From NCBI GenBank assembly GCA_014208095.1, contig JACHMT010000001.1, positions 2,914,001-2,978,000 of the forward strand: a DNA stretch of 64,000 nt. The letters are read 5' to 3'. This document shows positions 37,101 to 49,100 of the stretch, in pieces. Under the pieces are notes generated by a model, which did not search any database, was not told the DNA's origin, and was given only the letters and a program-made list of their open reading frames with translations. A program made the position numbers and the translations under genes. Each line of letters opens with the position of its first letter. Position 1 is the stretch's first letter. Source of the DNA: Actinospineispora eucalypti (GTDB lineage: Bacteria > Actinomycetota > Actinomycetes > Mycobacteriales > Pseudonocardiaceae).

Positions 37101-40100
37101 GCAGGTGTCGCCAGCCAAGTTGTGGAAGCTGGCCAAGCGGGTCGGGGTGCCGCACCGGCTGTTCCGGGCCGCCGACAGGCCAGGACTCGATGCCCACGCT
37201 GGGTTCAACCGGCACGTCCGAGCCGACACCGACATTGACGACCTGATCATGCACTCCGGCTCCGACGGCCGGATGCATGCGGATGCACGGGTCTGGGTGG
37301 TGCTGCTCCGGCTCGCCGACACTCACCCCGACGTCGTGCGCGACCTGCTCGTACACGAGCTGACCCACCTGGCCCACCCCGACTGGACCGAGCAGCAGGT
37401 CCAGGCCGTCGCTCCACTGCCCCGAGACTGGCCCACCGAGCTGCGCACGGCTGTCGAGCTGGCCAGCGCCGACGGGCGGATGGCGGTGCAGACGCGGGCG
37501 CTGCTCGCGGAGCTGCGCCTGCTGCTGCGTGACCTGGAGCGGCTGGCAGCGGGGGCCGACCTCGATCTCGCCACGAACCGGCGTTACCTGGCCGTCCGCG
37601 CCGACCTGGTCGCCCTGCTGGCCCGCGCCGGTTTCCTGGACGAGGCTTTGCGCGAGTACCGGGAGATCACCTGGGTTCCGGGCGCCACCCGGGACCAGCG
37701 GGTGGAGGTCTTCCGCGCCCTGCTGCGCGCCGCGGAGACGCTGGTCCCGGCCTGGCGCGACGCCGGGCGCGACATCGCGGCGCTGACCGACACCGCGCCC
37801 ACGCCGGAGCACTGGGGCGCGGTCGCAGCGGCGTGGGCTCGGTGGCTGGGCGCGCACGGCGAAACCGGCCAGGCGGTCGTGTTGTTGGAGCGGGCCAACA
37901 GGTTCACTCACCGATCCAACAAGGAGATGCCAAAACCCGGCTCCGACAGCGTGGCCGGGCTCGGCGTTGTGCCCAACGTGGTGATCGGCCTGCTGCGCGG
38001 CCGGATCGCCGCCGGCCTGGACACGCCGGACTCCCAGTCGCTGGGCATGGACCCGGACGACGTGGCGACCTTGTTGCCCATGCTGCGCGTCCTCGCGCTG
38101 GCCGCCGAGGGCAAGATCGACCAAGCCGGACGGGAAGCGGAGTCGATCGACGGTCCGGTTTATCGGGTGACACTAAGGCTGTTCGATGATGTGCTGGCCG
38201 AGCGCAACTCCCGCGACCTGGGCCTGCCCGCCGGTGTCACCGAGGGCTTCGACTGGTTCGGTGTGCTCGTGTCCGAGGCGAGCGACCTGGCCCGCCGAGT
38301 GCACTGGCTGCTCACCGAGCTAGCCGCCATCGGTCACGACGGCCTGACCGGGCAGACCCCCATCGAGGCTTTCACCGTCGCGGCCGCCGGTGAGTCCCCG
38401 GAGGTACGCTCGCGGCTCCTGGCCTGGGCGGTCATCGGCCACGCCCCGACCAAGGGGCCGGTCGACCCCGCATACTGGTCCGCCGCACTCACCGCGTTGG
38501 GCGAGCTAGTCCACGCACCGCTGGACGTCCGGCTGGAATGGGCCGAGGCGCTGCCGCGCACCCTGGTCGAGGTCCTGGAACTCCCGCTGGCCGAGGGCGG
38601 CGACTGGGCCGCGCTGGACGATCTGGTCGGCGGGGTCGACTGGCTGGCCGGCGCGGACCGGCCCGCGCGGCTCGCCTACGCGGTCGTGCTGGCCGTCACC
38701 CAGGGCTCCTGGCCGCTCGACGAGCTGACCCCTGCTGCCCGGCTGGACGCCCCGCAACTGGTGACGCCGTACCTGGTCGGCCTGGCCCGGCTGGTCACCG
38801 ACCCGACCCTGGCCGAGGTGCGTGACGTGCTGACCCACCTGCTGATCCTCGCGCTGCCCGAGCCGACCGACCAGCAGGACCAAGAGCCGCTGCTCGACGC
38901 GTGGGTCCAGCTCGCCGGCACCCTGGTCTTGCTTGCCCCGGCGCTGACTCGGGAGGGCCGGATCGGCCAGATGAGCCTCTTGCCCACCTGGTTCGAATTG
39001 CGGCTCAACGAACACCGGCAGCTGGACTCGGTGACTGGAGCGCTCGACAAGCTCCGTGAGGACGTCCCCTCGATCCTGGCCGAACGGCTCGGCGTGGTCG
39101 CGGGCTCTGACCTGTGGGACCTGTTCACCACCCGGATGCACCGGCTCCCGGCAGATGTCCAGCGACTGCTGCACCACCTCGGCTGGCAGCTGCTCAACGG
39201 TGAGAACCCGGCCAAAGCCAGCGCTTTGGCCAGGGACACCTGGAACGGCGAGCTGCGCGAGCTCCACGGCAGCGGCGCGGTCGCCGTGCATCAGAGATTC
39301 TCGGCAAAAGACGAACACGCCCGAGCTGGCGGCCGGGACGTGGTGATCGGCGAGATCACCGACCTTGCGCTGCTCGATGAGCTCGCCAGCGCGAACGGCG
39401 AACCGGGCGACTACCTGCACCCCCGGCAGCTGGTCCTGGGTGTCTGGGAGGCAAGTAATGGGGCGCGGGGCCGGCTGCTGGGCCACGTGGTGCTGTTCCT
39501 GGGCCCAGACGGCATCCTGCCGCTCGGGCCGGTGCGCGGTCGGAGCGGGCTGGACCTCGGGCCGGCGCTGCGTGACTACGTCTGGGCGAGGGCGATCCGC
39601 CTGCGCAGGCCTATGCTTGCCGCGAGCGGTTGGGACGTCGGCTGGCTGACCCCCCGCTGGCGGGCGGGCAAGCCCGGCTCGGTGTGGCTGCCGGCCGACG
39701 GACGCCAGTTCCTGCGCACCCCGGACGGCATGCTTCCGCTGCCGGCACCCCTCGACCAGGTCCGGATATACCAACCTCGGCGCAAGTCCGCCGGCGGTGG
39801 CCACAACGGGCCGGTGTCGTTGCGGCCGTTGGACGGCATCGAAGAAGACGGCCTGGTGGCGGTGCTGCCGTGGCTGGACCGTCAGAGGACGCTCGAGCTG
39901 GAGGAGTGGGGCCGGTCGGCCCGAGGCCCACCGGAGCTCGCGATCGTCTGGGACGACCGGCTGGCCGAGCGGCTGACCGAGTACTACCGCGCGCACGACG
40001 ACCCGGGCCGCGACGGCCGCGACACGGTGGCCAAGCTCGGCGCCTACACCGTCGGCCGCACGATCTACATCACCGTTGAGCGGCGGGCCCAGCTCGACGA

Positions 40101-43100
40101 CGAGCTGCTCGACGACGTGCTGCGCCACGAGATCGACGAGCACGTCAACGGCGGGGCCCGGCGGGGCGGCCACGACCAGCGCGCCAAGCCCCTCGCCGCC
40201 CGGCTGCGGCAGGTCGACGACGCGTGGCGGCGCCTGCGTACCGCGGACCGTGAGGTCGATATCGCCGACCGGTGGGTCGACGAGGGCCGGCCGGACCTTG
40301 CCCGGATGGCGCTGCGTCGAGCCACCGACCTGTTCGGTGAGTTGGGCGACTGGCTGCGGGCGGACCTGGCGCGCGGGGCGCGGTTTGCCGCCATGGTCGG
40401 GGACGAGCTGGAGATGGTGCGCGGGCGGGTCGGTTCGCTGTCCATCCCGGACCCGGGCGCCCCGGAGTCGCCCACCGGGACGCGACCGGACCCAGTGCCG
40501 ATGGGCGCGGTGTGGCCGATCTGGTCGGGCGGGACCCAGCGCGGCGTGGTGTGGGCGATCGGCCCGGACCTGTGGGTCGGCTCGGCGGGTGGGTTCGGTC
40601 GTCCCCAGGAGCTGGATGCGGCCGTCATCGGGTCCGAACCTGCCGGCCTGGTGATGCGCACCGAACCCGCCGACCACGGGGAGCACGCGGCGCTCGTCGA
40701 GCGGGCCGACCGGCTGTTCGGATGGCTGCGTGGGCACCCGGGCGCGGGCCTGGTGCTGTTCCGCCGGCCCGGGGCGGGCGCCAACACCTTCCGGCTGTCC
40801 GACCGGCCGGCCCGTCCGGGGGACCTGGTCACCATCGTCGGCCACCAGGGCACCGGCATGTGGCTGCACGCCGCGCTTCCAGCGGTCGCCGCCGGTAAAG
40901 CCACCCTCACGGTCCGAGTCGATCTGGACTACTCGGCGATCGGCGCCCCGGTGCTGGGCGCGGACGGCCGGGTGGTCGGGATGGTCGAGCACGTCGACCC
41001 GGACACCGGCCTGGTCACCGCGTCCACCACGGCGCCGCTGCGGCTGGCCGAGGGTGCCCGGCGGGTCCGTGCCCTGCATCCGCCGGCTACCCTGCTCCAC
41101 CTGGTCGACGACATGTTCGAGCACGTCGATGCGGCGCTGGCCGCCGGGAACCCGGCGCTGGGCGCCGAACTGCTCAACGAAGTGGCCCAGGGGCTGGACA
41201 CGGTCGCCCGCGAGCTCGGCCCGCGCCGCGACACCCGCCTAGAGCCCGAGGAGTACGACGCCGCCTTCGACCGCCTGATCGAGATCGGCCGCCACTGGTA
41301 CGCCCTCTCGCCCCACACCGACCAGGACACGGACACCGACCTCGAGATCGGACGGATCCTCGCCGCCGCGGTCCTGGCCGCCGAGCGGGGCGACCGCCTC
41401 GACGCCGCGATGTTCGGCGAGGTGGCCGACGCCGCGCTGCTGGTCGGTGACCCCCGAGCGTGGCGGATGTATCTCACCTTCGGCTACGGGCCGGACCGGC
41501 TCGCGGCGGCGATCCAGAAGCTGGGCCGACAACAGCCGGCGGCCAGCACAGCCGACCTGATGAGCGTCCTGGCGAAGGCCGAAGCCGCCCTGCGGGCGTT
41601 GATCGACCAGCTACCCCCGGCGCAGACTGACCGCCTGGCGGCGGCCTGGGAGCGCGCCGCCGGGTGGTTCCACGAGCTGCCCGCGCTGCGCAAGCTGCTG
41701 CCGACCGCGCGCACCGCTCCCGCCCCCGCGCGGGCGGGGCTGGCCGTGGCCCGGTTCTGGCTCGGCCGGCTGGGCACCCTGGTCGACGGGCGCGGGCAGC
41801 GCCGGCGGCCGAACGGGCCGGACTCGCTCGCCGCGCTCCCGCTCGGCCTGCTCATCGCCGACGGCCACCCGGCGGCGATGCCGGAGCCGGTCGCCGACGT
41901 GCCGTCGTCGTGGCTGGGCATCACGCTCACGCTGCTCACTAGCCAGCCGGTGCTGGCCGGCGTGGTGGTCGGCGTGCTGGCGCTGGTCAGCTGGGTGTCG
42001 CTGCGCCTGTTCTCGAGCGTGATCGCGTTCGAGCCGGTGAGCTTGCGGCAACGGTGGGCGTTGCGCAAAGCGCTGAACGGGTTGGACCCGGCGCGGCCGT
42101 CGTCGCTGAGGACCGGGAAGCGCCGGGCCGCCGCCGTGCTGGCCGCCCTACTGTTCGCGATCGGCGCGCTGCGCGGGTCGGCGCCGCCGGTGCTGGACTT
42201 CATGCCGGTCCAGGACGCGGCCACCATGCGGGCCGAAGCGGCCGAACAGCGCCAGCTGGCCGGTCAGTTCACCCGGGCCGGGTTCGCCCCTCGGGGCACC
42301 GCCGGGCCGCGCGGGGAGATCATCGCCCTGCCCGACGCCCGGGGCGACGACCTGCTGATCGGTGCCGCGCCGGACTCGGTGATGTCGCTGCTGGTCGAGC
42401 TGCGCAGCCTCACGTTCGCCCGGGAGCACCGTGACTTCCTGGCGCCGTACGGCGGGGCGCTCGGGGAGATCCGCGATGACGAGATCTCCGCCGGCCCGGA
42501 GCAGATCGCGCAGGCCTGGCGGTCGCGCCCGGCCCGGCCGCACGCCCGGATCGGCGGGCTGGAGTACTACCTGAGCACGGACGCGCGCGGCGAGACCGTC
42601 GCGCTGCTGGTGGTGCGCACCGAAGCCGGGGCGTGGCTGGTGCAGTCCCAGCCGCTGGACCGCGACTACGCCGAGACCGCCCCGGGCGTGGCCGGACCGA
42701 CCGCGATGGCCGGTGACCTGGTCGAGCGGGTGGTACCCGCCGTGGTGAAGCTGCGGCTGGCCAACGGCCACACCCTGGGCAGCGGGGTGCTGATCGACGC
42801 GCACGGCACGGTGCTCACCGCCGCACACGTGCTGGAGACGGCCGCTCGCGCCGAGCAGGCCATTGTCGCGGAGCTGTGGAACGGGCGCACCATCGGCACC
42901 GAGGTGCTGGACCTGCCCGAGGCCGAGCGGGTGCAGCGGCGGGTCGAGCAGGCCGTCGGGTTCGGCCGGCTGTCCGGGCCGCTGAGCTACGCCGGGGACG
43001 ACAAGGCCGACTTCGCCGCGCTGCGGCTCGCCCGGCGGGACAGCGCGCCGTTGCCCTACCTGCCGCTGGCGGCGGAGCGTCCGGCGATCGGTGAACCGGT

Positions 43101-46100
43101 GCTCGGGTTCGGCTACGCCGGGGTTAGCGAAACCGCCCAGTACCTGGCGGTGACCGGCGGTCCGGTGGCCGAGGCGCGGCCACTGGACGAGTTCGACCGC
43201 CCGGACATCAAGGACTTCAGCTTCCTCGGCTGGGCCGTTCCCGGCTTCTCCGGCGGGGCGATCGTCAACGCACGTGGCGAGTTGGTCGCCCTGCTCACCA
43301 ACCAGGGCCCGCTGCGCGGCCCACCGGCCGTGCACAGCCGGGGCGGCCCGGACGTCACCCGCGCCGTGGTCGAACTGACCACCCAGTCCCGCCGCCGTCC
43401 CCGACCCGCGAACCGTCCTGGTCCGAGCGAGCCGGGCTTTAGTGGGCCGCGCGATCCGGGCCGGCGCCCCGGCCGAACTGGGCACTCAGGAGCCCACGGC
43501 CCGGGTACGGGCAGGTCGACAAGCGGGAGTGCCGACACAGCTGGGTCGACCCGCGGCGGTCGGGGTTCCGGCGGCGAAGCGACCGACCGCCGGCCGAGCG
43601 GGCATGCGGCCACCGAGCCGCTTACCGGCCGGCACGCCACCCGAGCGCCCACCTTCGTTGAAGTGTGGGTGCTGGTGGCTGGGCGCCAGGCCCATGTGGC
43701 GCAGGCCGCTGGTTTCGTCGGCTTGCCGGGCATCCTCGGATGGCTCCAGCGGCGGTTCGCCGCCGGTGTTTTGGCCGCGCGCTCGCGGACCCGCTGGCTT
43801 CTGCTGCCTGGCAGCATGATGGCCGTCGCGCTCGGCATGGTCCTGGTCGCTTCGGGGATGCCGTTGCTGGGGGCGTCGGTCTTGTTCGGGGTCGTGTTGG
43901 TCGGCTTCTGGAAGCTCTATCAGGCTGGCGGCGTTCGGGCGCTGGCGGGCGTGTTCGGTGCGACGTTGCTGGTGGTTGTCGGGTTCGCGGTCCTCGGTGG
44001 TGGCGCAACGATGCTTCTGCTGCTCGGAGCCGTGGTGGCCGTGGTCGGCTGGGGTGCCTTGCGCACGCTGCGTTTCGTCCGGCAGGCACGCGGCCCGCCC
44101 GGCTGGCCGCTCCTGACCGGCGGCACGGCCCTGTTGTTCGGGGTCATCGAGCTGGCCGGCGGAGTGGTGCCCCTCGTGGTGACCATGGCCGGGTTGGTCG
44201 CCACGGTCGCCGTGCTGGTCGGGCTGCGCGCGATCACCCAGGGCTGGGAGACCAGGGAATACGCTCCGGTCGATCACCCTGGTACCGAGGTGCCGGAGGC
44301 CCTGCGCCCGTGGTCGGTGCGCTGGCGGGGCTACCGACCCGTGGATATCACTCCCGAGGAGCTGCGTCCGGCCGGGCTGGCCGCCGAGGTCGCCGCCGCA
44401 TGGGCGGAGCTGCGCAACCGCCCTTCGGACATCTCGCCCGCCGAGTGGCGGAAGCGCCTGGCCGCCGCGCTGATCCCGTTCAAGCTGAACTGGCGCGGGT
44501 TGCCACTGAACCCGACCGGCCGCACCGGCCGGACTGGCCGAAACCTCGGCCTTTGGGGTGAGAACGCCGCTGTCGATGCGATCGTGGTCGCCGGGGTAGG
44601 CCGGGAACGGCGGGTGCTGCTCATCCGGCGCCGTGACCGCGGTGTGTGGGCGATCCAAGGCGGGATGATCGATGCCGGTGAGACCGCGTTGGCGGCACTT
44701 ATCCGCGAGGCACGCGAGGAAACCGGTATCGATCTCACCCACGTCATCCCGATCATCCTCGGCAGCGTCTATGTCAAGGACTGGCGGGCCACCGACCTGG
44801 CCTGGGTTGTCACGTTCGCGGGGCTCTTCGTGCTGCCCGCGCCGGTGGGCGTGACCGCCGGTGATGACGCCGGGGACGCCGCGTGGTTCCCCTTCGCCGA
44901 CATGGGCGAGCTCGACGCGGCGGTGGCCGCCTCCGGTGGAGAGGTGTATGCCGCGCATCGGCCGCTGTTTGCGATAGCGCTCGACTACCTCGCGGTGGTG
45001 GAGCGTCTGGCCGAGGTCGAGGAAGACCTTGAGTACCTGGCCGCGCGCCCGGAGCGCGGTGGCGAGCTGCGCGGGGTGCTTGCCGGTGCCGGCGCCGCCG
45101 TCGCGGGTGCGGTCACCCTGGTGCGGCGAATCCGGGATGAAGCGGCCGAAGGCAGCAGGGTGACGGAGCTGGCCGACAGCACCCTGCACACCCTCACCGC
45201 GATCGGCGCGGATCTGGGATTCGAGGCCCGCCGTGCCGATATCTCGGCGGAGCCGATCCTGACTGCTGTCTCGACGGTGATCGAGACGGTGCGGCGTCTC
45301 TTCGAGGCCAGGTCGCACGCCGAAGGTGACACGTTGGCGCGCCGTGAGGGTGGCGCGGTTGCCGTGGAGCCGGGCAGTGGGCGGCCGATCCGGTTGACCG
45401 ACGTCGAGTACTGGGCGGTGCGGCAGGCGTTGACGGCGGCGAGCAAGCAATTCCTTCCTCGGGATCACCCGTGGTTGCGCCGGATCGACGTGACCGGTAT
45501 GTGGGCCGAGCGGCGTAGCCGGTTCTACCAGGTCCACGGGCTGCACGAAGAGATCAACCAGTGGCTTCCGATAGGGAACCGGGAGTTTCGGGTGCTGTTG
45601 TTCGTCGCCCCCGACGTCGATGGTGTCCGGTCGGTGTATGCGGACGGGCGGCAGGTGCCGAGGCTGGCGTTTGCTCCGCTCGGGGCGCGGCGGCAGCTCA
45701 ACGAGTGGGAGGGCGCGCGGATCGCGCACCCGGAGTGGTCCGAAGACCGGATCCAGGAGCTGCCACTGCCGCCGCCGGTCGTGCTGGCTGACATTGCGGC
45801 GGTGGGTGAGACCAGCGAAGAGCGGATGCACGAGTTGCTGCCCGCGTGGCGTACCTGGGGTGACGGGGCGCCGGAAGGTGTTCGTGCCGTGCCTACCAGG
45901 TGGGTGGCTCCGCAGCAGTGGCGGAACCTGCTGGACCGGATGCCCGAGCTGGACAGGTTCATCATTTTCGACGACCGACTGCTGGTAGAGCTGGGCGGAG
46001 TGCCGGCACTGATACTGGTCCTCGACACCGAAGCGGCCGCCGAGCGGCTCAGCGAGGCCGGGCTGGCGTGGGTCGCCGACGAACTGCTCGCGGTCCATCT

Positions 46101-49100
46101 GGCCGACCGTGGGGCCGTCCTGCTCACCACGGACCGGCGGGATGAGGTCGCCGCGTTCCTCGCGGGGACCGAGGCCGGTGAGAACCACGCGTTTTGGTTG
46201 AGTGTTCTGGTCTTGTACCTGAACAGCGTCGGGCCGCCGGCGATCGAGGCCTCGGATCTGGTCCGGTACTGGGCGGACTTCGGCGAGCGGTTCGGCGCTT
46301 CCCGGACGGCGGTGCGGGAAACAACCGAGCTGTTCGGAATCGCGCTGCGAGCGTTCGCCCGAAACGACATCGACGGGGGGCTGGCCGCCGAGCGGGCGGC
46401 AAACCTCACGGCGTCCACCATCGACCCGGAATGGCACAGCACGCAGCGTCACACCCTCTTCCGCGAGCTCGGCAACCTCGGAGCGCCGTCGCCCGGGGAC
46501 CTGATCCGGCACCTCCAGCCGAAGATCACCGACGCGTTGGCTGGGGCGGGACGGCCGCTTCTGCCCGAAGAGCTCGCCGCCCGGGTCGGCGCGGACAGCC
46601 TTATCGTCAATTTGGCCGTGGCACAGCACCCCGGCATCCTCTATCTGGAGGGAGGACGGCTAGCTCTCGACACCAGGACTGACCAGGCCTTCGGCGATGA
46701 TGGCGCGCTCGCGCCGCGTGAGTCCGGCCTGCTCGCGGCCGCGATGGTCGTGGCCCCGGAGCGCAGGAACGCACTGTTCCAGGCGTTGTCGCGCTTGGAA
46801 CAGCGAGAGGGCGATCTGTGGCTGCGGCCGTTGGAGAACATGGTCAAGGTCCATTGGTATGGGGTCCTGGCCCGGGATCCGGAGCTGGTGGCCGCCGCCG
46901 GCCCGGTGTTGGTGGTGCATTACAACCCAGAGGCCCACGGCGGCATCCCGCTGGAGCTGGAGCCGGTCCGTGATGTGCTCGACGGTCTGGTCATCGCTGA
47001 CTGGCCCGAGCGCGGCACCCGCGTGGTGGTTTCGTCCCTGCTGGATGAGATCAGCCGTCACGTGGCCGCGGGGAGGCTGCGGACAGACATCTGGGCTGAG
47101 TTGTTCAGCGTCGGTGGTGGGCAGCGGGCCGCCGCACGGTTGGAGTCGGCGCTGGCCTTCGGGGTGGACCTGCCCGCGGATCCCTCGGCCCTGCCTCAGC
47201 ACCCGTCAGGGTTCATGCCGGTGCTCGACTCCGAGGGACAGTCGGTGTGGGCGCTGCGGGTCGGTGGCTCGGTCGGGACCGTGGTGTTGAACGACCCGCA
47301 CCTCTACCGGGACGACAGCCAATCGGGCGGCGCGGCGAACGCGCTGGAGCACTTGATCCGGCAGGCGATGTGGCTGCCCGAGGAGCCGACTCCTCTCGGC
47401 CTGGGCGACCGGATGTTGGAGTTGGTGGCGGCTGTGTCCCGGTCGCAACCGGTCACCGAGTACCAGGTCGGCAAGTATCGGGTGCGTAGGGTTCGGCTGG
47501 ACCAGCCGTTCACCGAGAATCGCGAAGACTTCGGCACCTCGACCGCCTACGCTGAGCAGGTCTTGGAGGAGCTGGTCGGCGAGGAGCTCGAGGCGCTCGC
47601 CGACGGGCTACGCCATCCCGGCACGCCGAACCACCGGACGGGCAACGACCTGGTCGAACCTGTTTACCTGCAGGTCGGGTTCTACCCGGTCCGGGCAGAC
47701 CGCGCCCCTGGGTTGGTGGCGCATCCGGAACTGTTCGCCCGCGCCGAGGGCAACACGGTCGCCATCCACGATGGCCAGGGCAAGGTCTCGGCCACCGGCG
47801 CGATTTTCCAGACCGATGACGAAACCACCGCCTCGACCACGATCGTCACGAACTATCACGTCGCCAAGCACGCGCATGCGGGAGCGCGCATCGTCGCCGA
47901 CCAAGCGGCCACCGACCCACGCACCCTGCCCCTAGAAGGCTACGACGACCTTGCCGACATGGCCCGCAAAGGGTGGCGTTGGATGGCGAAGCTACAGCGT
48001 GACCCGGAGCCCACAATTGACATCGCCGCGGTCACGGTGGCTGCGGTGCTCGGTTCGCCAGCGCTCGGCTCCCCGGCGCGACCGCGTACGGCCCCGCTGG
48101 AGGTGGGTGAGATCCTGACATTCTTCACCTACTCGCGTGGTCGATTCACAATCGTGCAAGGTCCCGTGCTTGAGGTGGTGTTCGGGCACGCGCGGGTGGA
48201 TGTCGTGGTCGCCGGAGGAGCCTCGGGCAGCATCGGCTACGACAACACCGGCCGGCCGGCGGCGTTGCATTTCGGCAGCAACTTCTTCGGCAACGGCCTG
48301 GTGATCGGCCCCGAGCTGCTTGCCCGGTTCGACGAGCAAGTGGTGCGCGGCTCGGCCGGTCACCCGATATTGCCGGCGGCTCACGACCCCGACGTGGGCA
48401 CGGATTCCGGCGCCAGCACCCGCGATACCGCGGAGCCCGCCGCCGACACGGACAACCGGCGCAACCGTGACGACGGGTCGAACGCGGCGTACACCGCGCC
48501 GGGGGTGATCCTCGGCGAGGTGAACACCTGGCTGGGCCTGGCCGCCATCGCCGTCGTCGCATTGGTGGTGACGCACCGGATGGGTCTGCTGGCCCGCTGG
48601 CTGGCCAAGCTGCGGGAGCTGTTGCGCCTGCTCGCCGCGCGCGCCCCGCCGGCACGGACGGCGAACGATGTGGGTGACATCATCGACCAACTGGCCACCC
48701 GAAAAGGGCATACGACCGAAACACGCACCGGCCAAGATCCCCAGCCCGAGCAGCACGGCAGGCCACACGAGAACGACGTGCCGGATGACCGATCGGGCGA
48801 GGACAACGCTCCGGCCGCGCTATTCCCGATAGCCGGCGGGCTAATGACCAGCCACACCTCGAGCATGCTGGCGGTGGCGGTCGTGGCTGGCGCGACAGTG
48901 CTGGTGCTCGCCAGGGTCGGACTGCTGGCCCGGTTGTGGGAACGGCGGCGGGCTCTCCTGAACGCCCTGACCGCCCGTGCCCCGCCCCCGGTGGCTCAGC
49001 TCAGCGTGACCGCGTTGCTGGTCGCCGGGCTGCTGCTCAGCGCGGCCGGTGTTCACCCGGTCGCGCTGGCTGGAGCCACAGTGTTCGTCGTCCTCGGCCA

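Noticed and set aside
40490..41070. Fourth active serine protease
   Set aside because: The nucleophile position in the SAIGAP stretch is not Ser and no TAAH histidine is visible, so it is listed only as a degenerate copy.
43486..46629. Minus-strand open frame of 1,047 codons
   Set aside because: It lies opposite serine protease 1, the membrane module and the Nudix box, whose catalytic motifs are on the plus strand. Its Arg/His/Pro/Gln-rich product shows no domain.
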